DNA of 64,000 nt. It comes from Buddleja alternifolia (taxonomy: Eukaryota; Streptophyta; Magnoliopsida; Lamiales; Scrophulariaceae). Below are positions 46,255 to 57,830 of this stretch, piece by piece. A program made the translations under genes and the position numbers. The notes beneath the pieces were generated by a model. The model was not told the DNA's origin. It did not search any database and saw only the letters and a list, made by a program, of their open reading frames with translations. Numbering within the stretch: the first letter of the stretch is position 1; the number at the start of each line of letters is the position of its first letter. The DNA lies in assembly GCA_019426215.1 (NCBI GenBank), contig CM033400.1, positions 16,476,568 through 16,540,567 on the forward strand. Reading direction: 5' to 3'.

Positions 46255-47897
46255 TGTTAGGAATCCGATCAGATGCGCAGCGGAAGGTGAACATTCATGG
46301 ATTCCTACAGTCGGATCACTTTATGGCGTTTAATAAATTTATATATACAGAAACAAGAACACAACGATTTACTGTCATCAAAGCGCAATTCATTTCTTGA
46401 TCTACCGTCTACACAGCAGCAATCCCTAGAACTCCTGCCTCTAGATATCACGCCGGAATAAGACTTGAAAAAAATCCACCTCCTCTAGCTCAACCATGGC
46501 CGACGACTATAGGGAAAGGGAAGACATAATTTTCTCTTCTTCTTTCTTTGCTGTCAAGTTTATTATGAGTGATTTAGGTTTTTCCACTAGGTATCATGTA
46601 TTTATAAGGAATGATGGGATTAGAATTAATTAATTCCTTGAGCGTACCAACTCCTATTATACACGCCTACTTCATCATCTATTAGGCTAAGTTGATTTTC
46701 AACTTAGTCCAATTATTAATTAAGTCCAACCTAATTTAATGAATTAAGATATGGTATTAATTAATAATCATCTAAATTAAGTTAGGATAGATGAATATAA
46801 TAAATAAATCTAATTATTTATTATTAATTTGTTTCCATTAATCTAATTAATCAAATAAATTAATTTGTCCATCAAATGACAAATTACCTCATTTATGTTA
46901 TTTGACAGCGAAGAATTTCTTCACTTAATTCCTTGAAAGCGTGACTTTCTAGATTCGTCTCAATTGGCATTGGGAGGAGACCAAGATGTGAGGGTCACCT
47001 AGCCAGTCTCGTGGACTCACATCGAAACCCAATTGAGATCAAATCTAATAGATCATATACGAACCTTTTGGTCACAGGCACCCTGTGAGTATAAGACTTT
47101 CACCATAACATCTAGATTGAGTGAGAATCATGGTTTGTGTCAAACTCACACGACTCGATGTTGTGCTCAATGAATCATATAAAGATGAAATTACTAAACT
47201 GCCCTTGTATACAATACACAAGTTAGTTTTCCTGCTTTGGCCAAAGACTTATAATTTCATTTACCTATGATCGCAAAGGACGTTAACTCGTTTACTACTC
47301 GAGATATTGAATTCCATATTGGTAATAACTGAACAATTGCCACTTGTCCTTTTGAACAGCACTTTGAGGTTGATCCCACCAAAAGGTGAACTGGATCTAA
47401 CTACTCTAATAACTCGTTCAGTGTCACAAGTCCAATCTTCGTAAATCCTCAAATCTGAAGCCCCACATACACTACCGTGACCAGTAATTCAATCATTGAC
47501 AATCTACCCATGTGATTGAATTACGACAAGCCGTATTCGAATATATTAATTCCATTGATATATCTATGGCACAAGCTCCCACCATCTAAAGTGACCGACT
47601 GACTCTCCTTGTTAAAGCTTATGTCATACAAGTATGGTCTTAATCCCCAATTAAGACTCATCGACTTACGAACTCTAGTTTAAGTAAACAAGGAACCGAC
47701 ACTTCTAGTGTCGTTCTCCTTGAACAATGAGGAGTAGAAGCTCCCTGTTGATTACTCGGGACTTATTTGTTCAATACTTATATTAATGCCATTAAGATTG
47801 ATATGAACAAAACAAATGCCTTTATTGATTTGTACAATATAAATCAGTGCCCTATAAGTTTTAACTCCTCGTTGGCATCGAGGGCACATACCTAACA
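46255..47897 (-). mobile_element. Solo LTR (family A), TSD ACATC/ATATC
   Basis: On the + strand it begins TGTTAGGAATCCGATCAG and ends GCACATACCTAACA, 1643 bp; flanks ACATC and ATATC differ at one base. It is the clean reference for family A here. Read on the reverse strand it has U3 with TTAATTAA-rich tracts, a TATAAATAC box near 46600 and a leader with GCCATGG and CACGCC words. Confidence 0.85.
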
Positions 47898-48174
47898 ATA
47901 TCAATGTTCAACATATCATTCTTAATGTTCACTTCTCCACTTTAGTGTATCCATACTACCTATTCATAGTACACATATCTCCAATTCATTGTATCCATAC
48001 TACCCCTTTCACCAATATCCATACTTCCAATCCACTATACCCATACTACATATTTTGAGTACCCATACTTCCAATCCACTGAAACTTTCAATCTCACATA
48101 CTGCATCTTTTAATATCGCATAGTACTTATGTTAACCTAACACATTTCATTCTTCATACGTCATCTCTAAGAAG

Positions 48175-48455
48175 TAGTTTTACATAGAATAAGATGTATT
48201 GTTTCAAAATTATTTTTACATAGAATAGGATGTATTGTTAAAACTAAAAGGAAGTATTGCTACATAGAATATGACGTATGGTTACAACTAATAGGAAGTA
48301 TTGTGATATAGAATACGACGTATCACAACTAATAGGATGTATTGTTAGATAGAATACGATGTATTGTTACAATTAATAGGATGTATTGTTACACAGAATA
48401 TAACATAGCGTTACAACTAATAGGATGTACATGTATTACTATAAGGAAGTATTGG
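48175..48455. repeat. 22/44-bp minisatellite
   Basis: Tandem units of 41-44 bp, each made of two related 22-bp halves: AGGATGTATTGTTACATAGAAT and a variant starting ACGATGTATTGTTACAA. About six to seven 44-bp units. Confidence 0.8.
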
Positions 48456-48570
48456 TACATAAAATAGAAAGTGTCATTTTAACTGAAAGGAAATGTGGTT
48501 AAGTTGAGCATTCAATACATCCTGAAGAAGTTATAGTCATTTGTTAAATTTGTGTACTACATTTACGTGT

Positions 48571-48902
48571 TGTTTATACCATTCTGAGCATCCTACGATG
48601 CGTTATGCACTTGTTCTCGAATCGTGCATAATTGTCTCTGAATTTTAGCTTAAGTAAGAAGAAAAACTATTTTATACTAGATATTTCTTGATAATTTGTA
48701 ATATTTGGAAATCCCTATGTGTTTACTTCGAAGGAGAAGACGGTTTATGATTTCGAGCACCGTACAATGTGTTATGGGCTTTCTTGTGAAGTCTCGCAAA
48801 ATTGTCAACAAATTTTAGCTTACATTTGAAGAAAATCCTATTTCATTCTAGACATTTCTTGATAATGTGTCTTACAATTTTCAAAATCTCTATGTGTCTA
48901 AT
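48571..48902 (+). repeat. Satellite block 4, left half
   Basis: Two units with anchors at 48649 and 48819 (170 bp apart). Cut at 48902 by a solo LTR; the array continues at 49921. Confidence 0.85.
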
Positions 48903-49920
48903 TGTCACAGGGGTATTTTTCGAGCCTAAATTTCTCGCACCAAAACACCACCGCGCGGCCTGATTTTCCCACAAAACCAGTCAGCCTTCCGATCCTCACA
49001 AATTCACTCGTTTATGAGGGAGGTTAGAGAGAATTCAAACACTCACAAAGCAATCACAATTCACCCACAATATAATGAAATGTAAAGGCAACAACAATTT
49101 ACGGCCAAAGCCAACCTTATATTTTATTACCACAATATAATACAAGGAATCCCAAAATTGCACTCTCTCTACTCTAATTTTCGTACAAGACAAATCAGAG
49201 TAATTAAATACACTCAGGAGTTGTGATGGACATCCCCCATCACTAGGATTTTCGGCCAACAAGCAAGGAACATGTGTCCGGCGGTTTTCATCCACTAAAA
49301 CCGCCCATAACCGTCTTTCCCTCCACTTTCAGCTTTCAAATCCTGTCCATATTCAGCAGCTTGGCTTGGTCAATGCTCCATAACTGCCTCACATGTTTTT
49401 CACATGACCCGACGTCCACCCGTCGGGTCGCCCAACTGCCTGGCCCCGTCCGCGCCCAGTCTGCCGAATCTGCCGAGCCAGCCTGCCGAGTCTTCCGAGT
49501 GCTCTCGGCACCTAGCCGAGTTTTCTCCACGCTGCCGAATTCTCTCGGCACCCTGCCGAGAACTCTCGCACGCTGCCGAGTGTTCTCGTAGGCTGCCGAG
49601 TTTTCTCGGCAGTTAACCAATTTCTCGGCCAAGGGCCACCCTGGCCGCACGCCGGGTGCCCATCCTGCACACGTTGCCCACAAATTGCCACAATCTCACA
49701 CTTCCTCGGCCAAGTCCTTTTTGTCTCGAGTCCGTGCACACTATTGCCCGCAACTTATTCAACTTGTGCCCACTTGTATCGTGTACCGTCTTTAAACCGG
49801 TCCGTGTCCCGATACCCACACGCAGCCTTAACCCGTTGTGTCGCCCATCTCAACACCCGTCGCCTAGCTTGGCACGCAGGCTGGCCGCACCAAGCCACCC
49901 GACGTTCTAAGGGGCTAACA
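48903..49920. mobile_element. Solo LTR of a separate family, TSD CTAAT
   Basis: It begins TGTCACAGGGGTATTTTT and ends GACGTTCTAAGGGGCTAACA, 1018 bp, flanked by perfect CTAAT duplications (48898-48902 and 49921-49925). Without it and one CTAAT the satellite anchors 48819 and 50018 are 176 bp apart. It is unlike families A-C; the 3' part is unusually GC-rich and contains a minisatellite. Transcription direction is unclear. Frames on both strands at 49274-49910 reflect GC bias and show no protein likeness. Confidence 0.85.
49450..49640. repeat. GC-rich CTGCCGAG minisatellite within the solo LTR
   Basis: Seven to eight imperfect copies of a roughly 22-27 bp unit, CTGCCGAGTTTTCTCGGCA and variants. 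CTCGGCA and TGCCGAG are exact inverse words, so each unit can form a short hairpin. Confidence 0.8.
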
Positions 49921-49925
49921 CTAAT

Positions 49926-50335
49926 TTTAAAGGAAAAGACTGTTTATGATTCCGAACATCCTACAGTGTGTTATGAACTTTCTCATGAAGTCGCACAAAA
50001 TTATCGACAAATTTTAGCTTATGTTTGAAAAAAACCCGTTTTATACTAGATATTTCTTGATAATGTGTCATACATTTTTTGGAAATCCCTATAAGTCTAA
50101 TTTGAAATTGAAAAAGGGCTTCATGATTCCGAGCATCCTACAATGCGTTATAAAATTTCTTGTAAAGTTGCGCAAAACAATTGACAAGTTTTAGCTTACA
50201 TTTGAAGAGAATTTGTTTTATACTAGATGTTTATTAGTAATGTGCCATACAATTTCAGAAAGCTCTATATGTCTAATTTGAAAGTCAATAAACAATTTAT
50301 TATTCCAAACGTCCTGCAATGCGTATGGATCTCGA
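49926..50335 (+). repeat. Satellite block 4, right half (end of array)
   Basis: Units with anchors at 50018 and 50195 (177 bp). The repeat fades out after GTCCTGCAATGCGTATGG near 50320, which marks the right edge of the satellite about 1.5 kb upstream of the transporter start codon. Confidence 0.8.
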
Positions 50336-51170
50336 TTTGTTCATTTCATCATCGAGAACAATACGGTGTCATCATTGAACATCTTCGATTGCCCAAAAAA
50401 CATATTTAATTGATTTTGTGGTGAAAAGAAAAGAATTGTGTGTGAAACGAGATGTGAGGAAGAAAATGATTGAAAATGAGTAAAGTGAGGGGCATTTACG
50501 TCTTTTCGATTTAATAAGAAATGAATCATAAGTTTTATTATGAATTAGGAGAGTGTAGAGTGTAGAATTATTGTTGTGGACTAATTCATAACTTTGATTC
50601 CATCAAAAACCACAAAAAATTTTAAAAATAAATTCATAACTTTGATTAGATTATAGGATTTCTTTCTAACTTTCCTATAATTAAAAGCTCATATAAGCTC
50701 CAGTCGTTGATATAACAAACTAATATTGAACAACTTTTTTTACTCGATAATCTTTGAAGGTACGCTCGTGTTTTGCTCCATTATGAAAATAAATAAATAT
50801 CAAAATGTGTAAAAAATCAAGTTACTCGAGTTGAACTGGAGTTTGACTCGATTAAAACTCGTTTGAGTTAAATTCAGTTAAATCAAATGAAGTTCAAAAA
50901 ATAAAAATAAAAAATTGTTTTATAATTCCAATTTATTTGATTAGAATAAGAAAGAAAACAAGTTTAGTAAAGGAAAAGAACTGGAAGCCAATAATAAAAC
51001 AACAAAGTTAGTCCCTTATTTAATTAGGAGCCGCAAGGAAGGCAGGCAGGCAGCACAGCATAAAAGTGGGTAGAATCTTTGGGAAGGGAGATTCAAATAT
51101 TAAAATAAAGGCGATGGAGCAATCAGAAGAAAGTAGAGATCAGCGAAGCACGTTCCTGAATGGCCAACCA

Positions 51171-51204
<34 letters not shown>

Positions 51205-51404
51205 CACCAATTTTGAACTGGTTTTTCGATCCCAAAAAAGAAAAAACCGCCACACCCCGTCTCTCTCTCCTACTCACGTTTTGACAGGTCTACTTCTTCT
51301 GTCTGTCTGCGTCAATAAAATACATAATCATATTGCCATATCAAAACACAAAGTGTACCCCTGTTTTCCTTTCCCCCATCTGACTGAACCTCCCCACCAG
51401 TTTT
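50336..51404. other. Upstream flank of the sugar transporter gene
   Basis: AT-rich unique-looking sequence without a gene. It has an (AC)n(TA)n microsatellite at 51170-51205, likely to vary in length between individuals. The reverse frame at 50341-50529 has no likeness to a protein. Confidence 0.6.
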
Positions 51405-51860
51405 TTCCTCTCTCTCTCTCTATATATGTATATATAAAAGCTTGCCTTTTCTGGCATTTTACAGTATTTCATGTGATATATACATATACATATGTTATAG
51501 GAGGGCATCAACCTTACCGAAATTCTTGGGCCCTTTTTTAAATTTCAAGGTATTTCTGCAGGCATTTTGCAGCAATGGTCTTCTTCTGCATTGATTTCTG
51601 CGTGTAAAGATAGATAGATGTCTGTCTATACACGTAAATCATTGTATTTTGTCCCACTCTCGCTCGCTCTCTCGCTGCCTGTTTGTTTGCTTGTTTTGTG
51701 TGTGATTTGAATAAAGATCCTCACTAAATTTTTTCTGTTTTGCATCTACAGTTCCAAAAAAAAGAAAAGTTAGGGCCTTGTACAATTTATCCCATCGTGG
51801 CATTCATTAGAATAAAAGAAGAATCGACATTTTTTTGGTAAGACTGAAATTCAAGCAAGG
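51405..51860 (+). promoter_or_regulatory. Candidate core promoter and 5' UTR of the TST gene
   Basis: A CT run (CTCTCTCTCTCTATATATG, 51410-51428) is followed by TATATATAAAAGC (51430-51442), a good TATA box, which would place the start of transcription near 51465-51475. The leader up to the ATG at 51861 is about 390 bp and includes a second CT-rich patch near 51655. A leader intron is possible (GTATTTCTGCAG words) but not provable here. Confidence 0.4.
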
Positions 51861-54800
51861 ATGAGAGGGGCCGTGCTAGTAGCCATTGCGGCCGCCATTG
51901 GCAACCTGTTACAAGGATGGGATAATGCAACTATAGCAGGTATATATATATATTCAAATGTCTGTTCTCTACTAGTTTCTTTACAAGAGATGATTGTGTT
52001 TTTAGCCATATCATGCACAATGTTTTCATTATCTGATCAGCAATACATTCTTTATGCCTCTTCCACGCCTTGATTCAAATACGCGGTACTGGTAATTAAG
52101 ATCAATTTTTATCAACTACGACATATTGAAATTCTGGATCATCTATCTTTTAGTGCTATTCCACAAGCCCATTTAATTGGAAGACATGAAATTTCCATTT
52201 TCTTTGTGATCCCATCTGAAGATCTTGAATCAAACCACATGGAATTTCCATTTTCTTTGTGATCCCATCTGAAGATCTTGAATCAAACCAACTTTCTTTT
52301 CTAATTGTTTTAATCGAAATTGTTCAGGGTCTGTGTTATACATCAAAAGGGAATTTGAATTGCAAAGCCAGCCCACCATAGAAGGGCTTATTGTTGCTAT
52401 GTCCCTGATTGGAGCAACAGTTATCACTACATTTTCCGGGCCAGTATCTGATTCGCTTGGACGCCGTCCAATGCTTATAATTTCATCTGTTCTATATTTT
52501 CTCAGTGGATTAGTGATGTTATGGGCTCCAAATGTGTATGTGCTCCTTTTGGCAAGGCTCTTGGATGGTTTTGGAATTGGTCTTGCTGTTACTCTTGTTC
52601 CTGTTTATATATCTGAGACAGCTCCACCAGAAATAAGAGGATTACTTAACACCCTCCCTCAGTTTACTGGTTCTGCTGGCATGTTTTTAGCATACTGCAT
52701 GGTGTTTGGGATGTCTTTGATGGATTCACCTAGTTGGAGATTGATGCTTGGGGTTCTATCTATTCCTTCAATCATATATTTCGTATTGGCAGTGTTTTTC
52801 TTACCTGAATCTCCAAGATGGCTAGTTAGTAAAGGAAAGATGAAAGAGGCCAAGAAAGTTTTACAAATGTTACGTGGAAGGGAAGATGTCTCAGGTATAT
52901 TTGCTGATTCTCTCTTTCTTGTTTCTTCTTTTTTTAATTAGTAGGTATATTTGCTAATTTAGTTACTTCGACTGCTGGTAAATTGGCAAATTTTTACTGT
53001 CTAACCTGTTTTTGAACACATTTTGACCAAGTTATCAAAAATTCAAAATGTAGGATCTATTGCAGTAAATCCAACTTCTATATATCTAGTTTGGTTCAAG
53101 AGTGTTTGACTTACTGTTATCTTACATTAAGATTTTGTAAAGTGTTCATACCATCAAAGAATAAAATATCATGCACTGAGTGTTTTGGCATTTTTAGGGA
53201 GCTGTACATCTAGTAAGAAGGATTAGATCCTCCTTTCGAACATCTGAAAGTTCATTTACTTTATCAAATTTTATTCTTTTCCCTTCATGGCTGGTACATA
53301 TTGAATCATAACCAAAGCAAAGATGCTTTTTGTCAATGTATTTTGAGGATCATGCAACCCAGATTAGTTCTATGCTAAGATACATCTATTTTACCGTGGA
53401 ATTACTTTCATTGGGTTTAGTGAATCTTTTATTTATCTCTAAGATGAATTTCATTAAGTGAGTAGGTTTATGAACTATCACAATTTGAGACTCTTCACGA
53501 GATTGACTACTATCTGATTGTTTTAGTTTAACTTTCTTTCCTTGTGTCTATATTCCGGAAAATTCACTCTTCAATGTGTTCCTGTTTCGACAGGTGAAAT
53601 GGCTTTGTTACTGGAGGGTTTGGACGTTGGAGGTGAAACATCCATAGAGGAGTATATAATTGGTCCGGACAATGATCTCTCGGATAATCAAGAGCATGCG
53701 GTGGAGAAAGAACGTATCAAACTATATGGGGCCGAAGAGGGTCAATCTTGGATAGCCAAACCCGTCACAGGGCAGAGCACACTCGGTATGGTCTCCCGTC
53801 AGGGAAGCATCGCTACGCAGAGTTTTATGGATCCAATGGTTACTCTCTTTGGAAGTGTTCATGAGAAGCTTCCTGAGATGGGAAGCATGAGAAGCATGCT
53901 ATTTTCAAATTTTGGTAGCATGTTTAATGTAGCTGAGCATCATACTAAAAACGAGCAGTGGGATGAAGAAAGCCTGCAGAGGGACGGCGGCGATGATGCA
54001 TCTGATGCTTCTGGAGCTGAATCTGATGACAACTTGAGGAGCCCATTGCTATCACGACAGGCTACAAATGCTGATAAGGACAATATTAATGTTGGTGAAC
54101 AGGTTAGTGGTATGGGAATTGGTGGTGGTTGGCAGCTGGCATACAGGAAGGACGAGAAAAGCTCAGGTGGTCTTAAGAGAATCTACTTACACCAGGAGGG
54201 TGGACCTGGATCTAGGCGGGGTTCGATTCTTTCGCTTTCTGGTGGAGATGTTCAACCTGACGGGGAATTTGTCCATGCTGCTGCTCTTGTGAGCCAGTCT
54301 GTTCTTCGTGTACAGGATATTACAAGTCAGCATCTGATTGACACTGTGACTGAGAAACAGCCTGAAGCTGCTGCTGCCAAAGGGCCCAGCTGGAGGGAAC
54401 TTTTCGAACCAGGAGTCAAACACGCATTGGTTGTTGGAGTGGGACTTCAAATTCTTCAACAGGTATATACGACTGTCAAATACTAGACTTTAAGATAATT
54501 TACATCTAATGCCGGGATAGAGCAAGGAAGTTGCTAGGAAAAGTAAAAGAAAACATAAGGAAAATCATGCCAAAGAACTCTTTATGTGCAGTTGAATAGG
54601 TATCTCACTGACTCGTAGCATCAGAAACCTTGTGATTTGCCACATTTTATGCATCCATCTGCATTTTAAGTTCAATAGTTTTCATGCATGAATGCTGTTT
54701 CCTAAAAAGTCTGAGATCTAGGCAGCTTGCTTATTCAATTAACCATCATAAAAATCACTCTTTGCTTACTGAAATGCAGTAATCATGGACAAGCCATCCT

Positions 54801-56208
54801 TATCTTGCTTCAGTGTCAATAAATAATGAATCCTGTCCTCTCAACAAGTCATTATTAAGATAACATCTCCTTATTTATTTTCTTGCTTGCATAATCTTCT
54901 AAATCGTTCAATAAAATCATTAAATATAAATAGATTAAGTCAATTCTTGATTGTCTGTGCTCTATGAAAGCTTGCATGTGAGTAATACACACACACACAC
55001 ACGTGTGTTTGTATGAAACTATTATATTTAACGAAAAATAATCTTTTATTCTTTAACTTATATTGTACGCGTGCATTTTCTTCATCTTATTGCTTGTTGG
55101 TGCATATATTACACAGTTTTCTGGAATTAATGGGGTTCTCTACTACACTCCTCAAATTTTGGAACAAGCTGGTGTGGGAATTCTCCTGTCAAATTTGGGC
55201 CTTGGTTCGGAGTCTGCTTCACTTCTTATCAGTGGTCTCACAACACTGTTGATGCTTCCGAGCATTGGCGTCGCAATGAGACTCATGGATATTGCTGGCA
55301 GAAGGTAGTATTCCTATTTCTCCATTTTGAATATTAAAGAAGAACCATTTCCTACCTATTATGGAGGATATAAGTTGCTTTCTTTTTCCTGAGTAAAATC
55401 GATCAGTTGCATAGATATCAATCAATGACTAATTAATTACGACCAATAGTGAGATACTAATACTTGCATCAATATAGAATAAAAAAATATCCAAGTTTGG
55501 TGAGATTTTGATCATTTGAACCCGGACATCTTGAGGCCTCAGTTTTGACTGTTTGGACAGACCTCATCAGCACTGCTTAAAACTTTTTGCTGTTCTTATA
55601 TAGTATTCTCCTAGCCTCCATCTACCCGAGTTACTCTCACCACGTTTTATTTTTGAATTACTCTAAATAATCATATACATGCACCTAATATTTTTGTAAT
55701 GTAAACAAATTACTAAAGAATTCTTTCAAACATGGCAACATAATCAAATACATTTTTCTCCAGGTGGCTGCTGCTTTCCACCTTGCCCGTTTTAGTAGGA
55801 ACACTCGTCTTGCTAGTCCTTGGAAACGTCATTGACTTGGGCAGTATAGTGCATGCCGTCATCTCAACTGTTAGTGTCATTGTTTACTTCTGCTGCTTCG
55901 TGATGGGGTTTGGGCCGATCCCTAACATCCTCTGCTCAGAAATATTCCCCACTCGTGTTCGTGGGCTCTGCATTGCCATTTGTGCCCTCACATTCTGGAT
56001 TGGGGACATTATAGTTACTTACTCGCTCCCTGTCATGCTTAACTCCATAGGCCTTGCTGGTGTTTTCTCCATTTATGCAGTCGTCTGTACCATAGCGTGG
56101 TTCTTTGTCTTCCTTAAAGTTCCAGAAACAAAGGGGATGCCGCTTGAAGTTATTACCGAGTTTTTCGCAGTGGGTGCAAAACAAAGTGCTGCAAATGTAA
56201 AGAACTGA
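51861..56208 (+). CDS. TMT2: Tonoplast sugar transporter (TST/TMT family, TMT2-like)
   Basis: Five coding exons: 51861-51939, 52328-52894, 53594-54462, 55117-55304 and 55764-56208. All borders are GT/AG and the total of 2148 nt gives 715 residues plus stop. Domain order fits the family: six N-terminal helices (residues about 5-185) with GRRPM (71-75), PVYISETAP (118-126) and PESPR (186-190); a large hydrophilic loop (about 195-490); six C-terminal helices starting FSGINGVLYYTPQI (506) and ending at PETKG (688-692). The long loop separates TST proteins from ordinary hexose carriers; here it is shorter after SRQATNADKD, where Arabidopsis homologues have more residues. Loop sites VSRQGS and SRRGS could be phosphorylated. 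Role: proton-coupled loading of glucose, fructose or sucrose into the vacuole. Symbol by likeness to Arabidopsis TMT2; another paralogue is possible. No disabling change seen. Confidence 0.95.
52184..52289. repeat. 53-bp tandem duplication in intron 1 of the TST gene
   Basis: Two nearly identical copies (52184-52236 and 52237-52289) sharing CCATTTTCTTTGTGATCCCA differ by one base near the start (CATGAAATTT against CATGGAATTT). The second copy ends about 38 bp before the intron 1 acceptor. Confidence 0.9.
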
Positions 56209-56864
56209 GAAAGTGAAATGCATCAATGTTCCGATCAAAACTTTGCTTTTTTTCTTTTTCCCCCTTATTTATTACAAGCTGCTCTGATCAAGCATTTATA
56301 CCTGAGTACAAGGCCTGAGGCCCTGAGAGCCGTAATTGGCATCGGTTTTTGGTTTGTTTGCATTATTAGCTGAATCTTGTAGTGATTTTCAGTGGTGATA
56401 TACATTTTAAATCAGCAGTTTATTTGGATATCAAATATTGTTTTTAAAACCATTTACCTAATTCTTGTTAATTTTTTTTAATGGTTAATGCCACCAAATT
56501 TGCAGTTAAATGTTTTATTACACAGTTGTGTAATATTTTTTGTTACAGGCAAAGATGTGCGATAGTTGAGAAGTATGAATACGGATACTTAAGATGCGGA
56601 AAAAGAAATTTCAGTTTTTATCCATATTATAATTTCTCTCTCTCTCAATTTCATGGATAGAAAGAACTACACAATTGTGTAGCAGAAGATTTGGATTACT
56701 GAATTAGTAGATAGGTCCCTTGATGTTCCAACTCTTTGCAAAATTTGAGATAGGTCCATGTGATTTTCCGACTCTTTGCAAAATTTGTAGATGGGTCTTG
56801 TGATTTTCTGACTCTTTCCAGAATAAGAGTTTTTAGGTCATAATTTGGGATCTAGATTTTGAAT
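56209..56864. other. 3' UTR and downstream flank of the TST gene
   Basis: No canonical AATAAA lies close to the stop; T-rich and TG-rich stretches at 56244-56265 and 56370-56400 could serve in 3' end formation. Two near-perfect palindromes, TTACACAGTTGTGTAA (56517) and CTACACAATTGTGTAG (56669), bracket about 135 bp. From 56709 to 56830 a 39-45 bp unit (GATAGGTCC...GACTCTTTGCAAAATTTG) is repeated three times. No gene. Confidence 0.6.
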
Positions 56865-57345
56865 TGTTGGATGAAACCAGCGTGGTTCACCCCGACTCGT
56901 GCATGCACAGCGGAATCAAATAACAAAAATTTAATCAACGCGCATGAATGGATGTTTTACAAGGCACCATCGAATTACATAAACACATAAAAGGGGACTT
57001 TCAAGCCATTATACCCCGTTGAGTTGCGTTGTAACTAACTCATGCAGATTTCAAAGCCTCTGTATTTTCGCCCTTTTCGATCTTTTCCTTTCTCCTGATA
57101 AATCCTCCAAGCACTCCAATTATCATGCCTCTAAGTTTATCCACACCCCAAGTATTTCTTGAATCTCTTTAAGATAATTTAGTACTGGATAAACTATATT
57201 AATTTTGGCTTATGGAGAATATGGGAGGAAAAAAAGTGTCTAGGCTCTAATGTAGAGAGAGAAAGAGCATTTTGCACAAAGAAAAATATCCAATATCTTC
57301 CTACACAAGAAAGATATATTTTACTACTATCTATGAGAGGGAACG
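56865..57345 (-). mobile_element. LTR fragment (family B), reverse orientation
   Basis: It starts TGTTGGATGAAACCAGC and follows the 3' end of the family B LTR inverted: TTGGTTCACCCC, GCATGCACA, ACAAGGCACCATCGAATTACA and CAAGCACTCCAATT have counterparts at 45850-46107. About 480 bp are recognisable; the rest of this copy is missing. Confidence 0.7.
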
Positions 57346-57830
57346 CCCCAAATCTACAGTAATCTTTTCGTCGTCCGCTAATTTATTTTTGATTTTTCTT
57401 AATGCACGTTGCAAATGAAATGACGTTGTTTTGTCTGCCTGGGGTTTCCAGCGACATCGTTTCTAATGTCATGTTTACGCGGGCTGCTTGGGGTCCACAC
57501 AGGTTAATTTCATCGTCCCATATTTCTATTTTTTTAAGAAGAGGGACATGTGTTCAGGCTTAAATGCGTTGTTCTGGTTTTCAATAGATTAGGTTGTCGT
57601 TTTAAAATCTACATTAATCTTTGAGTCGTCCACTATTTTATTTTATTTTATTGTTTAAATCAAGAGTAAGTTTTTCGTTATCTACTATTTTATTTTTTTG
57701 TTTTAATTTAATGCGCCAGTCGATGAAACAACGCTGTTTTTATACGTGAGGGTTCCAACGACGTCGTTTGGGAGGTGAACTTCATACAGGAAGTTGGGGC
57801 CGAAAGATTTAGTGCCCGACGCGACAATTA
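57346..57830. repeat. Non-coding segment with two diverged direct repeats
   Basis: AATCTACAGTAATCTTTTCGTCGTCC (split over 57352-57377) has a diverged copy AATCTACATTAATCTTTGAGTCGTCC from 57606. Each is followed by AATGC(A/G)C, an ATGA(A)A(T/C) stretch and a GTTTCCA/GTTCCA..CGACATCGTTT or CGACGTCGTTT end. Probably a remnant of a small transposable element; no gene seen. Confidence 0.45.

Larger units (their letters stand above)
46201..48570. mobile_element. Minisatellite-rich insertion, possibly foldback-type, holding a solo LTR
   Basis: The insertion within the satellite consists of a left part (46201-46254 and 47898-48140) rich in CCATACTTCC and CCATACTACC and a right part (48175-48500) rich in GGAAGTATTG and GGATGTATTG, which is roughly the left part inverted. 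A family A solo LTR interrupts it. Satellite coordinates overlap by about 43 bp across it, so insertion was not a simple 5-bp duplication event. No coding. Confidence 0.4.

Noticed and set aside
49274..49910. Overlapping frames on both strands around the GC-rich patch
   Set aside because: High GC lowers stop frequency; the sequence is a tandem repeat in a solo LTR and no frame shows a domain.
54187..54459. Reverse-strand and alternate forward frames inside TST exon 3
   Set aside because: Shadows of the transporter coding sequence.
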